Below the pieces are notes generated by a model that saw only the letters and a program-made list of their open reading frames with translations, ran no database searches and had not been told where the DNA came from. From contig NC_088307.1 of assembly GCF_032854445.1 (NCBI RefSeq), positions 4,342,001 through 4,406,000 on the forward strand: DNA of 64,000 nucleotides. Reading direction: 5' to 3'. The stretch's first letter is position 1. Every line of letters begins with the position of its first letter. The stretch comes from Liolophura sinensis. Lineage: Eukaryota; Mollusca; Polyplacophora; Chitonida; Chitonidae. A program made the translations under genes and the position numbers. Of this stretch, positions 44,731 through 56,948 are shown piece after piece.

Positions 44731-47056
44731 AATCTATGTGAAAATAATTTATTGTCTGAGAAAGATTAATTAGTACCACTCAATTAAATCTTCACTGAGT
44801 GTTTCTCAAACTGAATTCGTATGTTCACAGATAATTAAGCTATGTTGAATTTGAACAACTGTGGAAACACATTTCAAAGATAATTAAGATTTTGGCATGA
44901 TTGTTACAATGGACATAACATATTGTCAGATTGTGAAAATTCCAGGTGAACATACACGTAGCAATGTGGGACTGTGCTGGAAGCTAAACGCTGTTGCAAA
45001 TTCCTATTATTTGGAAAGGTTTAAAGTGGCATATTTTTTCAAATGAGTTCTTTGAAATTGAACTGGATGACTGACTTAGGATTTGTTGTCAGAGTTTAAA
45101 AGCCTCAACATTTCAACCCCATAGTTAAACTCCAACATATTGCACATGTTTTTGTATTGATTAAAAATTAGCTGCACAGGTTTTTAACTTACATGTAATT
45201 CACGTGACATGGTTTTATACTTCCTGTTTGCTTTTGCATTTTTTGCAGAAGTAAATGGTAAGAATCTCTGCACTTCTTGGCAAAACAAAATTATTTTGTT
45301 TCATCCTGTTTTTTTGATCAGGCTTTGTTGATGTTGTGAAGATAGCTGACTCAGTTTCATGCTGAAATTGACAATTAAGGTACCCAGCATAAAAATGTTA
45401 GATATATGTCGTAAATTAGTCGTGAAATTAATTGTGATATTGTAATATACATTGTCTTGCTTAAGTAAAAAGTTTTGAAACTTGCTCTTTGTTTTTTTTA
45501 AATCATTAGAAATAATTTTCATTTGCTTCATTATAATTAGAGACTTTTAAATCCATAATTTATGGACTAATACGTCCATGAAAGGTTTGTACCAAACTTG
45601 ACACGGATGTCCTGTAGTTTTGACAGTGCGTGTAATATTGACCATACATGTTATCAACTTCAGGGTCCCCGTGCACCCTCAGCCCATTATATATTCATTA
45701 TATTTTTCAAAGTTTTTAATCGATTTTTAGCAAACACTACATTATGCACTGTGTATTAGGACTTCTCTCAGTCAACCTGATTAGATTTTTGCCAGGCTAA
45801 ATATCTGATCTTTGGCATGCTTATTAATATAAGCAATTGAGATCATACAAATTTGCTCATTGCTGCAACAAAGTGTTTTAAGCTACTAGGTGGATCTTAG
45901 TCAGTTGTAACGGATAGACTCATTTAAGGTCTATGTCAGCATCCCATGTCAGGTTTGTGCCCACATGTTTTTCATGAATTTCAGAAACTGCCTAATATAA
46001 ATTATAAAAGATCAAGGTTTTTCCGTCGTCAGAAATGAGATGTTAGTAAAAATGTGAAACATGTTCATACCTTTAGTGTTACCAAATAGGTTTCATGAGA
46101 AAAATGCCTTTTTGTGTGTGTGTATTTTGTGTGATATTCTTTGATGTTTTGGAAGGGAAATTTGGTTAAGGTGGATAATGTTATTGATCAGTTTTTTTCC
46201 TGGTGTTTAAAGACAGATATGAGTTTGACGATCATTGAGGAGATGAATCAGATGAGAGAAGTCCATTCAGTTATTGGAAGAAAGATAAGAAAATCTGGGT
46301 TAAACAAAATCCCGTCTTCATACCTCTCAGGAGAGCATGTGATCTATTTTTTCTGGTGTCACGCAAACACCTTTCATCCTTTACTAAGCAAATTGAAAGA
46401 AAATCTAATGGGTAGAATTCCATTGGTGTCCTTGATTTCTCTTTTTTCACATACTTGTCTTGTTTTCGCTCTCCAGTTTCCATGTCTACTATTGATTCTT
46501 GCCTGACGTCAGCAAACTGGAAAAATCCCCACTGACCGGAATTCATTTGAAAACCAAAGGCCACATTATCGTGATTGGTTCTTCCGCCGTTCTCTCTGCT
46601 TTTGTTATAATTGTCTTTCAATGAATCAGTGGGGTTTTTCCCAGAATGATTCTCTGTTAATATTTTATACTCTTTCCTGTTTTATAGTGAAGAAGGCTGA
46701 TGATATGCATGTGTTGTAAATGTATGTTCTAGAAAACATAGAAAACTTTAAGGCGAAAGAACACAAAAAAATATCCTAAACTACCTTCACATTTTGCCGT
46801 TCTTTTTTGAGCGGGGCGGGGTGAGGCGGGAGTGGGGGGCTTACTAAAATGCAGCTAGCTTATTTGAAATATAGGGTGGGCTTTCTGAACTGCTGAAGGG
46901 TCAATGCTTTTGTCTTACTTGTCATGCTTGTGGTGTTGCAGTAGCTCTCTTTTGTGTATGTGTGCATGGGTAGATTGATGTATTACACTTAAGTATGAAT
47001 CTCTGAAGAATTTATTGAAAGGTGAAAACACAAAAAAAATGCTGCTCTGTTTATCA
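44728..47056. other. No recognised gene
   Basis: Overlapping open frames of 121 codons (+, 46141-46506) and 116 codons (-, 46271-46621) have no recognised product. The minus-strand one passes through the 10-bp palindrome CTGACGTCAG (46503-46512), which contains a CRE octamer. A G-rich patch (GGGGCGGGGTGAGGCGGG) lies at about 46813-46830. The rest is AT-rich and featureless. Confidence 0.4.
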
Positions 47057-47326
47057 TTTATTTATTTATTTATTTGATTGGTGTTTCACGCCGTGCTCCA
47101 GAATATTTCACTTATACGACGGCGGCCAGCATTATGGTGGGTGGAATCCGGGCAGAGCCCGGGGGGAACCCATGACCACCCGCAGACTGCTGGCAGACCT
47201 TCCCACGAACGGCCGGAGAGGAAGCCAGCATAAGCTGGACTTGAACTCACAGCGACTGCATTGGTGAGAGACTCCTGGGTCATTACGCTGTGCTTGCACG
47301 CTAACCATCTGAGACACGGAGGCCCC
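47057..47326 (-). mobile_element. Family A SINE, full length, with 11-bp TSD
   Basis: Minus-strand copy with an (AAAT)n tail (TTATTTATTTATTTATTTGA on the plus strand) rather than poly-A. Then come TTGGTGTTTCACGCCGTGC, GACGGCGGCCAGCATTATGG and the full body to GAGACACGGAGGCCCC at 47326. CTGTTTATCAT flanks it at 47047-47057 and 47327-47337. Box A reads TGTCTCAGATGG on the minus strand, slightly degraded, so the copy is a little older than the one at 39094. Confidence 0.93.
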
Positions 47327-47337
47327 CTGTTTATCAT

Positions 47338-48054
47338 GGATATACATGCAGTTGTGTTTTTGATGGATTGTACACATATTTAATGTTCATTTAAAATGTA
47401 GCAAATTAACAGTTTTATTAATTAAGCCATGCAGGCAAATGGAAGAAACAGTTGACACCTTTTTGTTAAAGATTTACAAAGAATATACATATTATAAAGA
47501 CTATGCTCCTACATGTATCTCTATGAACATGAAAACATAAACTCAAGATTATAGCTGATGAGTAGTGTAAATATAATATAACTGAGATGTACAGTATAGA
47601 GAGAAAAGCCAGAGCAGCAACGACATTGTGATAGCTGGCAAATGGTCACACGTATCTGATGAAATGGGGTCTCTTGGCAATTTACCTCAGTCAGGGTTTT
47701 ATTGGTCATGTAACTGTTCATGTAAATGTATAAACAGTAGCAATTTACACGCCCATTAGCACCATGGGGTAATCAGAATTAGATAAAAAGTGCAATGATC
47801 TTAAATACAATTTATTAGACGTCATTGGTCTAGAATGACTCAAAATGATGTGCTGTCATCACATTTAACATACAGTCACATTAAAACAATGCAAAGATTG
47901 AAGATAGATTTGAGATAGATTGTCCTAGTTGAAGAATTACATATTGAATGTAAAGCGATGTGTACCATTTCATGCTGGACAGTGGTAAATCCACTCTAGG
48001 CCAGATTGACCTTTGTGCTCATGTAATACATGGACATTAGCATGATGTACGGAT
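47338..48054. other. No gene seen
   Basis: AT-rich. A word TTGAAGAATTACA at 47930-47942 resembles the end of MITE family 1, but no element surrounds it. Confidence 0.45.
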
Positions 48055-48188
48055 ATCAGTTTGTTCATTGATTGTTTATCAGTTTGTTCAGAGATCGTTT
48101 GTCAGTTTGTTCACAGATCGATTATCAGTTTGTTCACAGATTGTTTATCAGTTTGTTCACAGATCGTTTATCAGTTTGTTCACAGATC
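48055..48188. repeat. Minisatellite, 23-bp unit, ~6 copies
   Basis: Units of ATCAGTTTGTTCACAGATCG followed by TTT, with single substitutions between units. Confidence 0.92.
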
Positions 48189-48366
48189 AGCATTGCTGAC
48201 AGGAAGGAACAATACAGACAGACTACACATACAGCTGATACATTATCAATGGACTCAAATTACTTCAGGCTGCATAGATTCCCCTTTATTCTGAAAAATG
48301 TATATGTGTGCAACTTAATATAATAGTACTCAGTATGATATTCATGTGGGTTTTACAATAGTACTA

Positions 48367-48573
48367 CTGTAATTATAATCTTTGTTAACAACTTTCTATG
48401 CAATTTATGCATGTTTTTAATTTGATTTTTGTAGACAAAACTGCATTGTTTGGAATGGCCACTTTCAGATTGTCACCACAAATATAATGTTATTTAGTCT
48501 ACACAGAATAATGCCTTTAGAATATGCTTGAATAAACACTTTGCACGAAAGTTAAAAGGTGGAAGAATTACAG
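48367..48573 (-). mobile_element. TA-flanked MITE (family 1)
   Basis: The reverse complement aligns over its whole length with 14322-14543 and 55591-55808: CTGTAATTCTTCCACC, GCATATTCTAAAGGCATTATTC, CTGAAAGTGGCC and AAATCAAATTAAAAACATGC. TA lies immediately outside both ends (48365-48366 and 48574-48575), as expected for Tc1/mariner-type insertion. Confidence 0.88.
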
Positions 48574-50165
48574 TACATGGAAGCCTTGAGCTGTTCATAT
48601 GTACTTGCAGATTAGGGTTTGAGTTTCACACTGTTTTATCTTTAAGTGTAACAAACAGATACGGAACTCCTTGATTTCACACCATTAGGGAGGGCTGTAG
48701 ACCATAGCCCAGGGCCATATGGACAAGACACATTTTATAAAGGAAAATTCATCCTTGGTGATTAATTTGGTGTATAAATTTAACCCAGTTATAGTTAAAA
48801 TGAAACCCTTGAGTCGTGTCCAGTGCTAGACGTTAATGGTTTGACATATTCTCTGAGAATATTGATTGCTCAAGGCACTCAGCCGGAAGCTTTGAGCTGA
48901 AGCTTTGAACCTGTCTGCCATGGATCTTGTGCATTCCTACCGCGTGAAACTCGCCTGATGTAACAGACTAAATCTCCTGGAGGACGGGTTGGAAGGGGGG
49001 AGGGGGGGGGGGTGCAAGGGGACTGGAAATCGTGCTAGCTAGACAAACCCTGGCTATCCAGGCACCTATAGCTGCTGGATCTGTCCTGGCCCTCTTGACC
49101 AGTGCATGTATAAAGCACAGTGACCACCTCAGTATATTTCTGGATGCATGACCAATTCACCATGTCGCAGACTGATCTTAATTCATTTCCCTAATATGAG
49201 TTCCATGTCCCTGCCAGCAGCCGTGCGCATTCTCACACATCTCTATTAATACCAAGGGTCCATTATGGAATAATTAAGGACGTGTTTGTAGAAAATCTAA
49301 AGGAAGCAAAAGTTATATTGTCTAGATCTGAGGGCCGAATGTATTGTAGTTCATTGTGCTTTCATCGAAGTGCCGTAGGGTGTATTTTACCTTAACTCTG
49401 TCAGAAATAGCTCACGAATATTTCCTCATACTTACCCTTTGCCTTGCAGCAGTTTGTGTCTTTAGATATATAAGGGTGAAATATTACCCTAGTTCTTCAA
49501 CCTTTCCAACCCCGTGTGCAACCCATAGTTTGAAACATTGTAAGAGAACTGTGGGGTGTAGAGAAATAATTTATACAGTTTTATGAAGCTTGCATTATAA
49601 GTGACACAAAAGAATTAAAGAGTCATTTTATAATAATTATATGCATAAATGCCCCTTTAGGGGGTTGATTAGGTTGAAGAGTCACAGCTATATATATACA
49701 TGTGCCCTGCGATTAAGTTGATAAGATGAACTGTTATGGAGGAAGCCTGACATACATGAACATATACACTGTATAAGATTAGCCTGTAAAGAGTACGGTA
49801 ACTTGTTACAACTTTGATGAAGGATGATAATCGAAATATTTTTCATGAATTCATTTTCTACATCATATCATTTGTGGAGAGTACAAAAATTTCCTAGACA
49901 TAACTATCTTATGTATATGGCTAAGTGCCAAGTATACTGGAAGGAGATATTCTTTTTAGATTTGCAGAATGCTTCAAAGTGAACTGCAAAAAGATTTTGT
50001 TGATCTGAAACTGAAGTTAAGTTAATCCGTGTAAATACATGATGATGGATGTGTTATATCTTTCTATTGTTTTGTATTCATTTGTGGAATTTTTAACTTA
50101 CGTTTAGCTGGGAATAAACCGCATGATTCTGGAGAGTGATGTGGGCTTCCACTCATTTATATGTC
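48574..50165. other. No gene seen; G-rich tract
   Basis: A G-rich tract with a run of about 12 G lies at about 48985-49021 and could form a quadruplex. Nothing else is recognised up to the start of the large array. Confidence 0.5.
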
Positions 50166-53100
50166 ATGCATCCACATCTCCCATGTATAATTCCATGCAT
50201 CACCCTTGTATAATTCCATGCATCTCCCATGTATAATTCCATCCACATCTCCCATGTGTAATTCCATGCATCTCCCATGTATAATCCCATCCACATCTCC
50301 CATGTATAATTCCATGCATCTCCCATGTATAATTCCATGCATCACCCATGTATAATTCCATGCATCTCCCATGTATAATTCCATGCATCTCCCATGTATA
50401 ATTCCATGCATCTCCCATGTATAATTCCATCCACATCTCCCATGTGTAATTCCATGCATCACCCTTGTATAATTCCATGCATCTCCCATGTATAATTCCA
50501 TCCACATCTCCCATGTATAATTCCATGCATCTCCCATGTATAATTCCATGCATCTCCCATGTATAATTCCATGCATCTCCCATGTATAATTCCATGCATC
50601 TCCCATGTATAATTCCATCCACATCTCCCATGTATAATTCCATGCATCTCCCATGTATAATTCCATCCACATCTCCCATGTATAATTCCATGCATCTCCC
50701 ATGTATAATTCCATGCATCTCCCATGTATAATTCCATGCATCTCCATGTATAATTCCATCCACATCTCCCATGTGTAATTCCATGCATCACCCTTGTATA
50801 ATTCCATGCATCTCCCATGTATAATTCCATCCACATCTCCCATGTATAATTCCATGCATCACCATGTATAATTCCATCCACATCTCCCATGTATAATTCC
50901 ATGCATCACCCTTGTATAATTCCATGCATCTCCCATGTATAATTCCATCCACATCTCCCATGTGTAATTCCATGCATCTCCCATGTATAATTCCATCCAC
51001 ATCACCCTTGTATAATTCCATACATCTCCCATGTATAATTCCATGCATCACCCATGTATAATTCCATGCATCACCCATGTATAATTCCATGCATCTCCCA
51101 TGTATAATTCCATCCACATCTCCCATGTATAATTCCATGCATCTCCCATGTATAATTCCATGCATCTCCCATGTATAATTCCATGCATCTCCCTTGTATA
51201 ATTCCATGCATCTCCCTTGTATAATTCCATGCATCTCCCATATATAATTCCATGCATCTCCCATGTATAATTCCATGCATCACCATGTATAATTCCATGC
51301 ATCTCCCATATATAATTCCATGCATCACCATGTATAATTCCATCCACATCTCCCATGTATAATTCCATCCACATCTCCCATGTATAATTCCATGCATCTC
51401 CCATGTATAATTCCATGCATCTCCCATGTATAATTCCATGCATCTCCCATGTATAATTCCATGCATCACCCATGTATAATTCCATGCATCTCCCATGTAT
51501 AATTCCATCCACATCACCCATGTATAATTCCATGCATCTCCCGTGTATAATTCCATGCTTCTCCCATGTATAATTCCATGCATCTCCTGTGTATAATTCC
51601 ATGCATCTCCCATGTATAATTCCATCCACATCTCCCATGTATAATTCCATCCACATCTCCCATGTATAATTCCATCCACATCTCCCATGTATAATTCCAT
51701 GCATCACCCATGTATAATTCTATCCACATCTCCCATGTATAATTCCATCCACATCTCCCATGTATAATTCCATGCATCTCCCATGTATAATTCCATGCAT
51801 CTCCCATGTATAATTCCATGCATCTCCCATGTATAATTCCATGCATCTCCCATATATAATTCCATGCATCACCCATGTATAATTCCATGCATCTCCCATG
51901 TATAATTCCATGCATCTCCCATGTATAATTCCATGCATCTCCCATGTATAATTCCATGCATCACCCATGTATAATTCCATGCTTCTCCCATGTATAATTC
52001 CATCCACATCTCCCATGTATAATTCCATCCACATCTCCCATGTATAATTCCATGCATCACCCATGTATAATTCCATCCACATCACCCTTGTATAATTCCA
52101 TACATCTCCCATGTATAATTCCATGCATCACCCATGTATAATTCCATGCATCACCCATGTATAATTCCATGCATCTCCCATGTATAATTCCATCCACATC
52201 TCCCATGTATAATTCCATGCATCTCCCATGTATAATTCCATGCATCTCCCTTGTATAATTCCATGCATCTCCCTTGTATAATTCCATGCATCTCCCATAT
52301 ATAATTCCATGCATCTCCCATGTATAATTCCATGCATCACCATGTATAATTCCATGCATCTCCCATATATAATTCCATGCATCACCATGTATAATTCCAT
52401 CCACATCTCCCATGTATAATTCCATCCACATCTCCCATGTATAATTCCATGCATCTCCCATGTATAATTCCATGCATCTCCCATGTATAATTCCATGCAT
52501 CTCCCATGTATAATTCCATGCATCACCCATGTATAATTCCATGCATCACCCATGTATAATTCCATGCATCTCCCATGTATAATTCCATCCACATCACCCA
52601 TGTATAATTCCATGCATCTCCCGTGTATAATTCCATGCTTCTCCCATGTATAATTCCATGCATCTCCTGTGTATAATTCCATGCATCTCCCATGTATAAT
52701 TCCATCCACATCTCCCATGTATAATTCCATCCACATCTCCCATGTATAATTCCATGCATCACCCATGTATAATTCTATCCACATCTCCCATGTATAATTC
52801 CATCCACATCTCCCATGTATAATTCCATGCATCTCCCATGTATAATTCCATGCATCTCCCATGTATAATTCCATGCATCTCCCATGTATAATTCCATGCA
52901 TCTCCCATGTATAATTCCATGCATCTCCCATGTATAATTCCATGCATCACCCATGTATAATTCCATGCATCTCCCATGTATAATTCCATGCATCTCCCAT
53001 GTATAATTCCATGCATCTCCCATGTATAATTCCATGCATCACCCATGTATAATTCCATGCTTCTCCCATGTATAATTCCATCCACATCTCCCATGTATAA

Positions 53101-54335
53101 TTCCATCCACATCTCCCATGTATAATTCCATGCATCACCCATGTATAATTCTATCCACATCTCCCATGTATAATTCTATCCACATCTCCCATGTATAATT
53201 CCATCCACATCTCCCATGTATAATTCCATGCATCTCCCATGTATAATTCCATGCATCTCCCATGTATAATTCCATGCATCTCCCATGTATAATTCCATGC
53301 ATCACCCATGTATAATTCCATGCTTCTCCCATGTATAATTCCATCCACATCTCCCATGTATAATTCCATGCATCACCCATGTATAATTCTATCCACATCT
53401 CCCATGTATAATTCCATCCACATCTCCCATGTATAATTCCATGCATCTCCCATGTATAATTCCATGCATCTCCCATGTATAATTCCATGCATCTCCCATG
53501 TATAATTCCATGCATCTCCCATGTATAATTCCATGCATCTCCCTTGTATAATTCCATGCTTCTCCCATGTATAATTCCATCCACATCTTCCATGTATAAT
53601 TCCATCCACATCTCCTATGTATAGTTCCATGCATCTCCCATGTATAATGCCATGCATCTCCCATGTATAATTCCATGCGTCTCCCATGTATAATTCCATG
53701 CATCTCCCATGTATAATGCCATGCATCTCCCATGTATAATTCCATGCATCTCCCATGTATAATCCCATACATCTCCCATGTATAATTCCATGCATCTCCC
53801 ATGTATAATTCCATCCACATCTCCCATGTATAATTCCATCCACATCTCCTATGTATAGTTCCATGCATCTCCCATGTACAATTCCATCCACATCTCCCAT
53901 GTATAATTCCATCCACATCTCCTATGTATAGTTCCATGGATCTCCCATGTATAATTCCATGCATCTCCCTTGTATAATTCCATGCTTCTCCCATGTATAA
54001 TTCCATCCACATCTCCCATGTATAATTCCATCCACATCTCCCATGTATAATTCCATGCATCTCCCATGTATAATCCCATACATCTCCCATGTATAATTCC
54101 ATGCATCTCCCATGTATAATTCCATGCATCTCCCATGTATAATCCCATACATCTCCCATGTATAATTCCATGCATCTCCCATGTATAATTCCATGCATCT
54201 CCCTTGTATAATTCCATGCATCTCCCATGTATAATTCCATGCATCTCCCTTGTATAATTCCATCCACATCTCCCATGTATAATTCCATCCACATCTCCTA
54301 TGTATAGTTCCATGGATCTCCCATGTATAATTCCA
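50166..54335. repeat. 4.2-kb satellite-like array, 23/25-bp units
   Basis: About 175 units. Two types alternate irregularly: 23 bp (ATGCATCTCCCATGTATAAT then TCC) and 25 bp (ATCCACATCTCCCATGTATA then ATTCC). Point variants (CACCC, CCCTTG, CATATATAA, GCTTCTCC, CTCCTGTG) mark individual units. Identical variant strings recur 1,080 bp apart (for example 51001 against 52081 and 51541 against 52621), showing a large internal duplication. On the minus strand the unit lacks stops in all three frames, so open frames of up to 301 codons overlap throughout. Nothing supports translation. Confidence 0.97.
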
Positions 54336-54524
54336 CGCTTAATACAGTCTTTCATGACTTGGTTGATAATATTATTATGACCGTGGAAAAAAGGTTGGAA
54401 GCAATAATATAATGTGTCTGAAAAGGTTGTCCTGCGAATCTTTCAACCCTGGACATATGTTAGACAATGTCAATAAAGTTTTGAAAGCTAAATATCTTTG
54501 GGTGATGTAGATCTTTTTACACAT

Positions 54525-54580
54525 TTGATTTATTTATTTGATTATTGTTTGATACCATACTAAAGAATTTTCACTTAATA
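54525..54580 (-). mobile_element. Family A SINE 3' fragment
   Basis: GATTTATTTATTTGATTATTG, then TTTGATACCATACTAAAGAA and TTTTCACTTAATATG, is the minus-strand tail of family A, cut short after about 55 bp. A short direct repeat follows at once. Confidence 0.65.
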
Positions 54581-54582
54581 TG

Positions 54583-54637
54583 AGTTCATTGGCAGTTCTT
54601 TGGCAGTTCATTGGTGGTTTATTGGTAGTTCATTTCA
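54583..54637. repeat. Short tandem repeat, ~11-bp unit, ~5 copies
   Basis: Units of the type TTCATTGGCAG (TTCTTTGGCAG, TTCATTGGTGG, TTTATTGGTAG). It starts where the SINE fragment at 54525-54580 stops. Confidence 0.75.
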
Positions 54638-54704
54638 GTGCATGCTTCAATCAATGTTTTACTGCGCAAATTGCCACGCAAGCACACTTTACCATTTATT
54701 GTTA

Positions 54705-54820
54705 CCAAGGCCTGACAAGCAGTGAGTATGAATTCCCTGTCTCCAAGGCTGGGTTTGAACCCTCACTTCACAAGTATGTCCAAACATTAGAAATTAGGCA
54801 AGCTCCTTTGACCTGCTCCG
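54705..54820 (-). mobile_element. tRNA-derived SINE head (family C)
   Basis: On the minus strand it reads AGGAGCTTGCCTAATTTCTA, then GTGAGGGTTCAAACCCAGCC (box B with a T-arm), then TTGGAGACAGGGAATTCATA. The same downstream words occur at 59285-59345. The order agrees with the copy at 12523. Confidence 0.55.
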
Positions 54821-55590
54821 TTTTCACGGATAATAAAACATCTTGATATCTCTTGCTCCAAGTGAAATAAAAACTGCTTTCAGAATGAAAAATAGGCATA
54901 GAAGTTGGAAGTTATGCCTTGTACATGAACCTGTGTGTACAGCAATAAAATTGATTACCCTGTGTTGTCGAAGACACTGGGATGCTCTGGAGTTGCGTAG
55001 ATGGAAGGATGAGATTCTTGTCTATACGTATAACCACTTGATCAGAGTAGGGGATTTTCCTCGTGCGTACTTCGGTCATTTACTCCTAGTTCTATAGATT
55101 TCTTTACATTCATCCATCCTCGTCAGTTTACACACTGACGTCATGATACAAAATGTAAAGAAGGATTAAGACGGCCGGCATGATAACAATGCTGCGTTTT
55201 CTTTACTCTCCGATCTGAATTATGGATAAACTTTGATTCGTGAAACATGTTTATTTTAGCGATTAATTACATTTTCTGACAATCGTCAAGTATTTCATGA
55301 CGGCTATCATGACGTGCATGGGATGGTCAGATCAACCCATGTTTTTGATTGGTCGCTGAATTTTGGACTCGGTCGAAACTCATGGTTTAGAGCATCACGA
55401 CATATACATGTAGGACAAGGCCGAGAATGACTAGACTTAGCACTTACCTGTAATGTTTCGGTGGCTCTCCAATTACAATTATCTACTCTATATGATACCT
55501 CACCTGTCCACATAAAACTAAAACTGCACCTGCTTCCTCTCTAACAAACTTGCTAGTCTCAGGTGTTCACGGCAGATGAAATGCCTCTTA
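54821..55590. other. No recognised gene
   Basis: An 84-codon plus-strand frame at 54843-55097 has no recognised product. A CRE octamer TGACGTCA lies at 55136-55143. Nothing else is seen. Confidence 0.4.
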
Positions 55591-55808
55591 CTGTAATTCT
55601 TCAACCATTTCACATCTTTGCAAGGTGTTTTTAAAGGCATATTCTGAAGGTATTATTTTGTTGAGACTGATAACATTATACTATTTGTGAAACCCTGAAA
55701 TTGGTTCATTCTTACCAATGTGGTTTTATCTCCAAAATGAAATTAAAAATGTGTATAAATTGCACGGAAAGTTGTTCTTTCATATGCAGAAAGGTTGAGG
55801 AATCAAAG
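55591..55808 (+). mobile_element. TA-flanked MITE (family 1)
   Basis: It starts CTGTAATTCTTCAACCATTT after TA and ends CAGAAAGGTTGAGGAATCAAAG before TA (55809-55810). Shared body words are GCAAGGTGTTTTTAAAGGCAT, TATTCTGAAGGTATTATT, TCCAAAATGAAATTAAAAA and GGAAAGTTGTTCTTTCATATG. The length is 218 bp, close to the 222 bp of the 14322 copy. Confidence 0.9.
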
Positions 55809-56754
55809 TACTTGAAATTTTTGCAGATTTGGGTATATTAAAAAAAAATTAAGACCTTAATTACTATAGGTATTAGTTTGATAGATTTTAAGGACACTAT
55901 CAGCATCACATTTTTCCTTATAATAGTCATTGTGTAATTTTGTATCTGTATGTTAATTGTTTGTAAATAAAAGCTTTGAAGAAGAACAGTTTTGTTCAAA
56001 TTGACCTTTACCTTTAATTAATAAAGATATTTTTAGTATGGAAAATTTTCAAGTGGCCTATTCAGATATGTGAAGAATTTGAACCAATTTTGACAACAAA
56101 CCTTTTTTCAGTCCCAGCTACTGGTAGAGTACATAGCTGAAAATTTTGCTCAGGACAAGAATGCACCTTTAGATTTTGAGTGTTCTGTTGATCTTAGAAA
56201 GGTGTTTTGAAGTTTGTTTGGATGGTAGAATTATGTCCTCTTGGGACAGTGTAAGTTTGAGGACCAATGGTAATATTTTATGGCATTTATTTGCTGGCCA
56301 AGTGCATTTTTTGGTGCCCACATGCAGTTGGGCTGGAGCTTTTGTACGCCCTGCCATTAAGTGGAGCGTATCATGTTAAAGTGATATTGCCTGCCCGTCC
56401 GATCGTCCATATTTATGTCCCGGGCTATAACTTCAACAGTTTTCTGCGTAGAGTTTTAATTTTTGGTGGATACATAGATACACTGATGACGAGGTGTTGC
56501 GACTCACTTTTGTCCATTTTCGCACTTATCATAGTAACTAAATAGCCATTTTCCTTATATATACTGTATAAACTGGATTCGATTTTTGTGTCCGGGCACA
56601 AGTGCTGCTGGGGTCCTTTTATGCATTTCAAACAAATGCATTTGTGAGGTCGTAGGTTGTGTTCACCTGAACTCTTGTTAGCCTTTTACATATCTCTGTG
56701 TTATTGAAAACCATCAGTTTGCTGCTGAAATGTGTGGCATACTTAGTTAAAGCC
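55809..56754. other. No gene seen
   Basis: AT-rich between two MITE copies of the same family. Open frames of 60-90 codons near 56169-56631 overlap on both strands and have no recognised product. Confidence 0.45.
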
Positions 56755-56948
56755 CTGTAATTCTTCCCTTTCGCATGTTTCCAAGGTGTTACTCAAGGCA
56801 TTATTCTGTTTTGATTGGTAAACTTTTATGCAGCCCTGAAACTGGCCAGTCCAACAGTTGTAATTTTTTCTCCCAAATCAAATTAAAAATATGCATAAAT
56901 TGTACTGAAAGTTGTTCTTTCATATGCGAAAAGATGGAGGAATTAGGT
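56755..56948 (+). mobile_element. TA-flanked MITE (family 1), shorter
   Basis: It starts CTGTAATTCTTCCCTTTCGC and ends TATGCGAAAAGATGGAGGAAT before TA (56949-56950). At 194 bp it is 25-30 bp shorter than the other copies because of losses in the middle. It lies in the same orientation as the copy about 950 bp upstream. Confidence 0.88.

Noticed and set aside
44579-44779. Minus-strand frame with an Ile-Tyr repeat
   Set aside because: It is a translation of the (AT)n microsatellite.
46271-46621. 116-codon minus-strand frame with CCAAT and CRE words nearby as a gene with promoter
   Set aside because: The frame overlaps a similar-sized plus-strand frame, has no recognised family, and the promoter words lie inside the frame rather than upstream of it.
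49490-49520. TTCTTCAACCTTTCCAA as a further MITE family-1 copy
   Set aside because: Only one end-like word is present. There is no matching body or opposite end.
50157-54355. Many minus-strand open frames of 60-301 codons reading MELYMGDAWNY-type peptides
   Set aside because: All are readings of one 23/25-bp tandem unit in three frames. There is no start context, splice signal or non-repeat sequence around them.
55136-55175. AAATGTAAAGAAGGA as a miR-1-like sequence
   Set aside because: The seed GGAATGT is not present and no hairpin partner was found, so the resemblance is partial chance.
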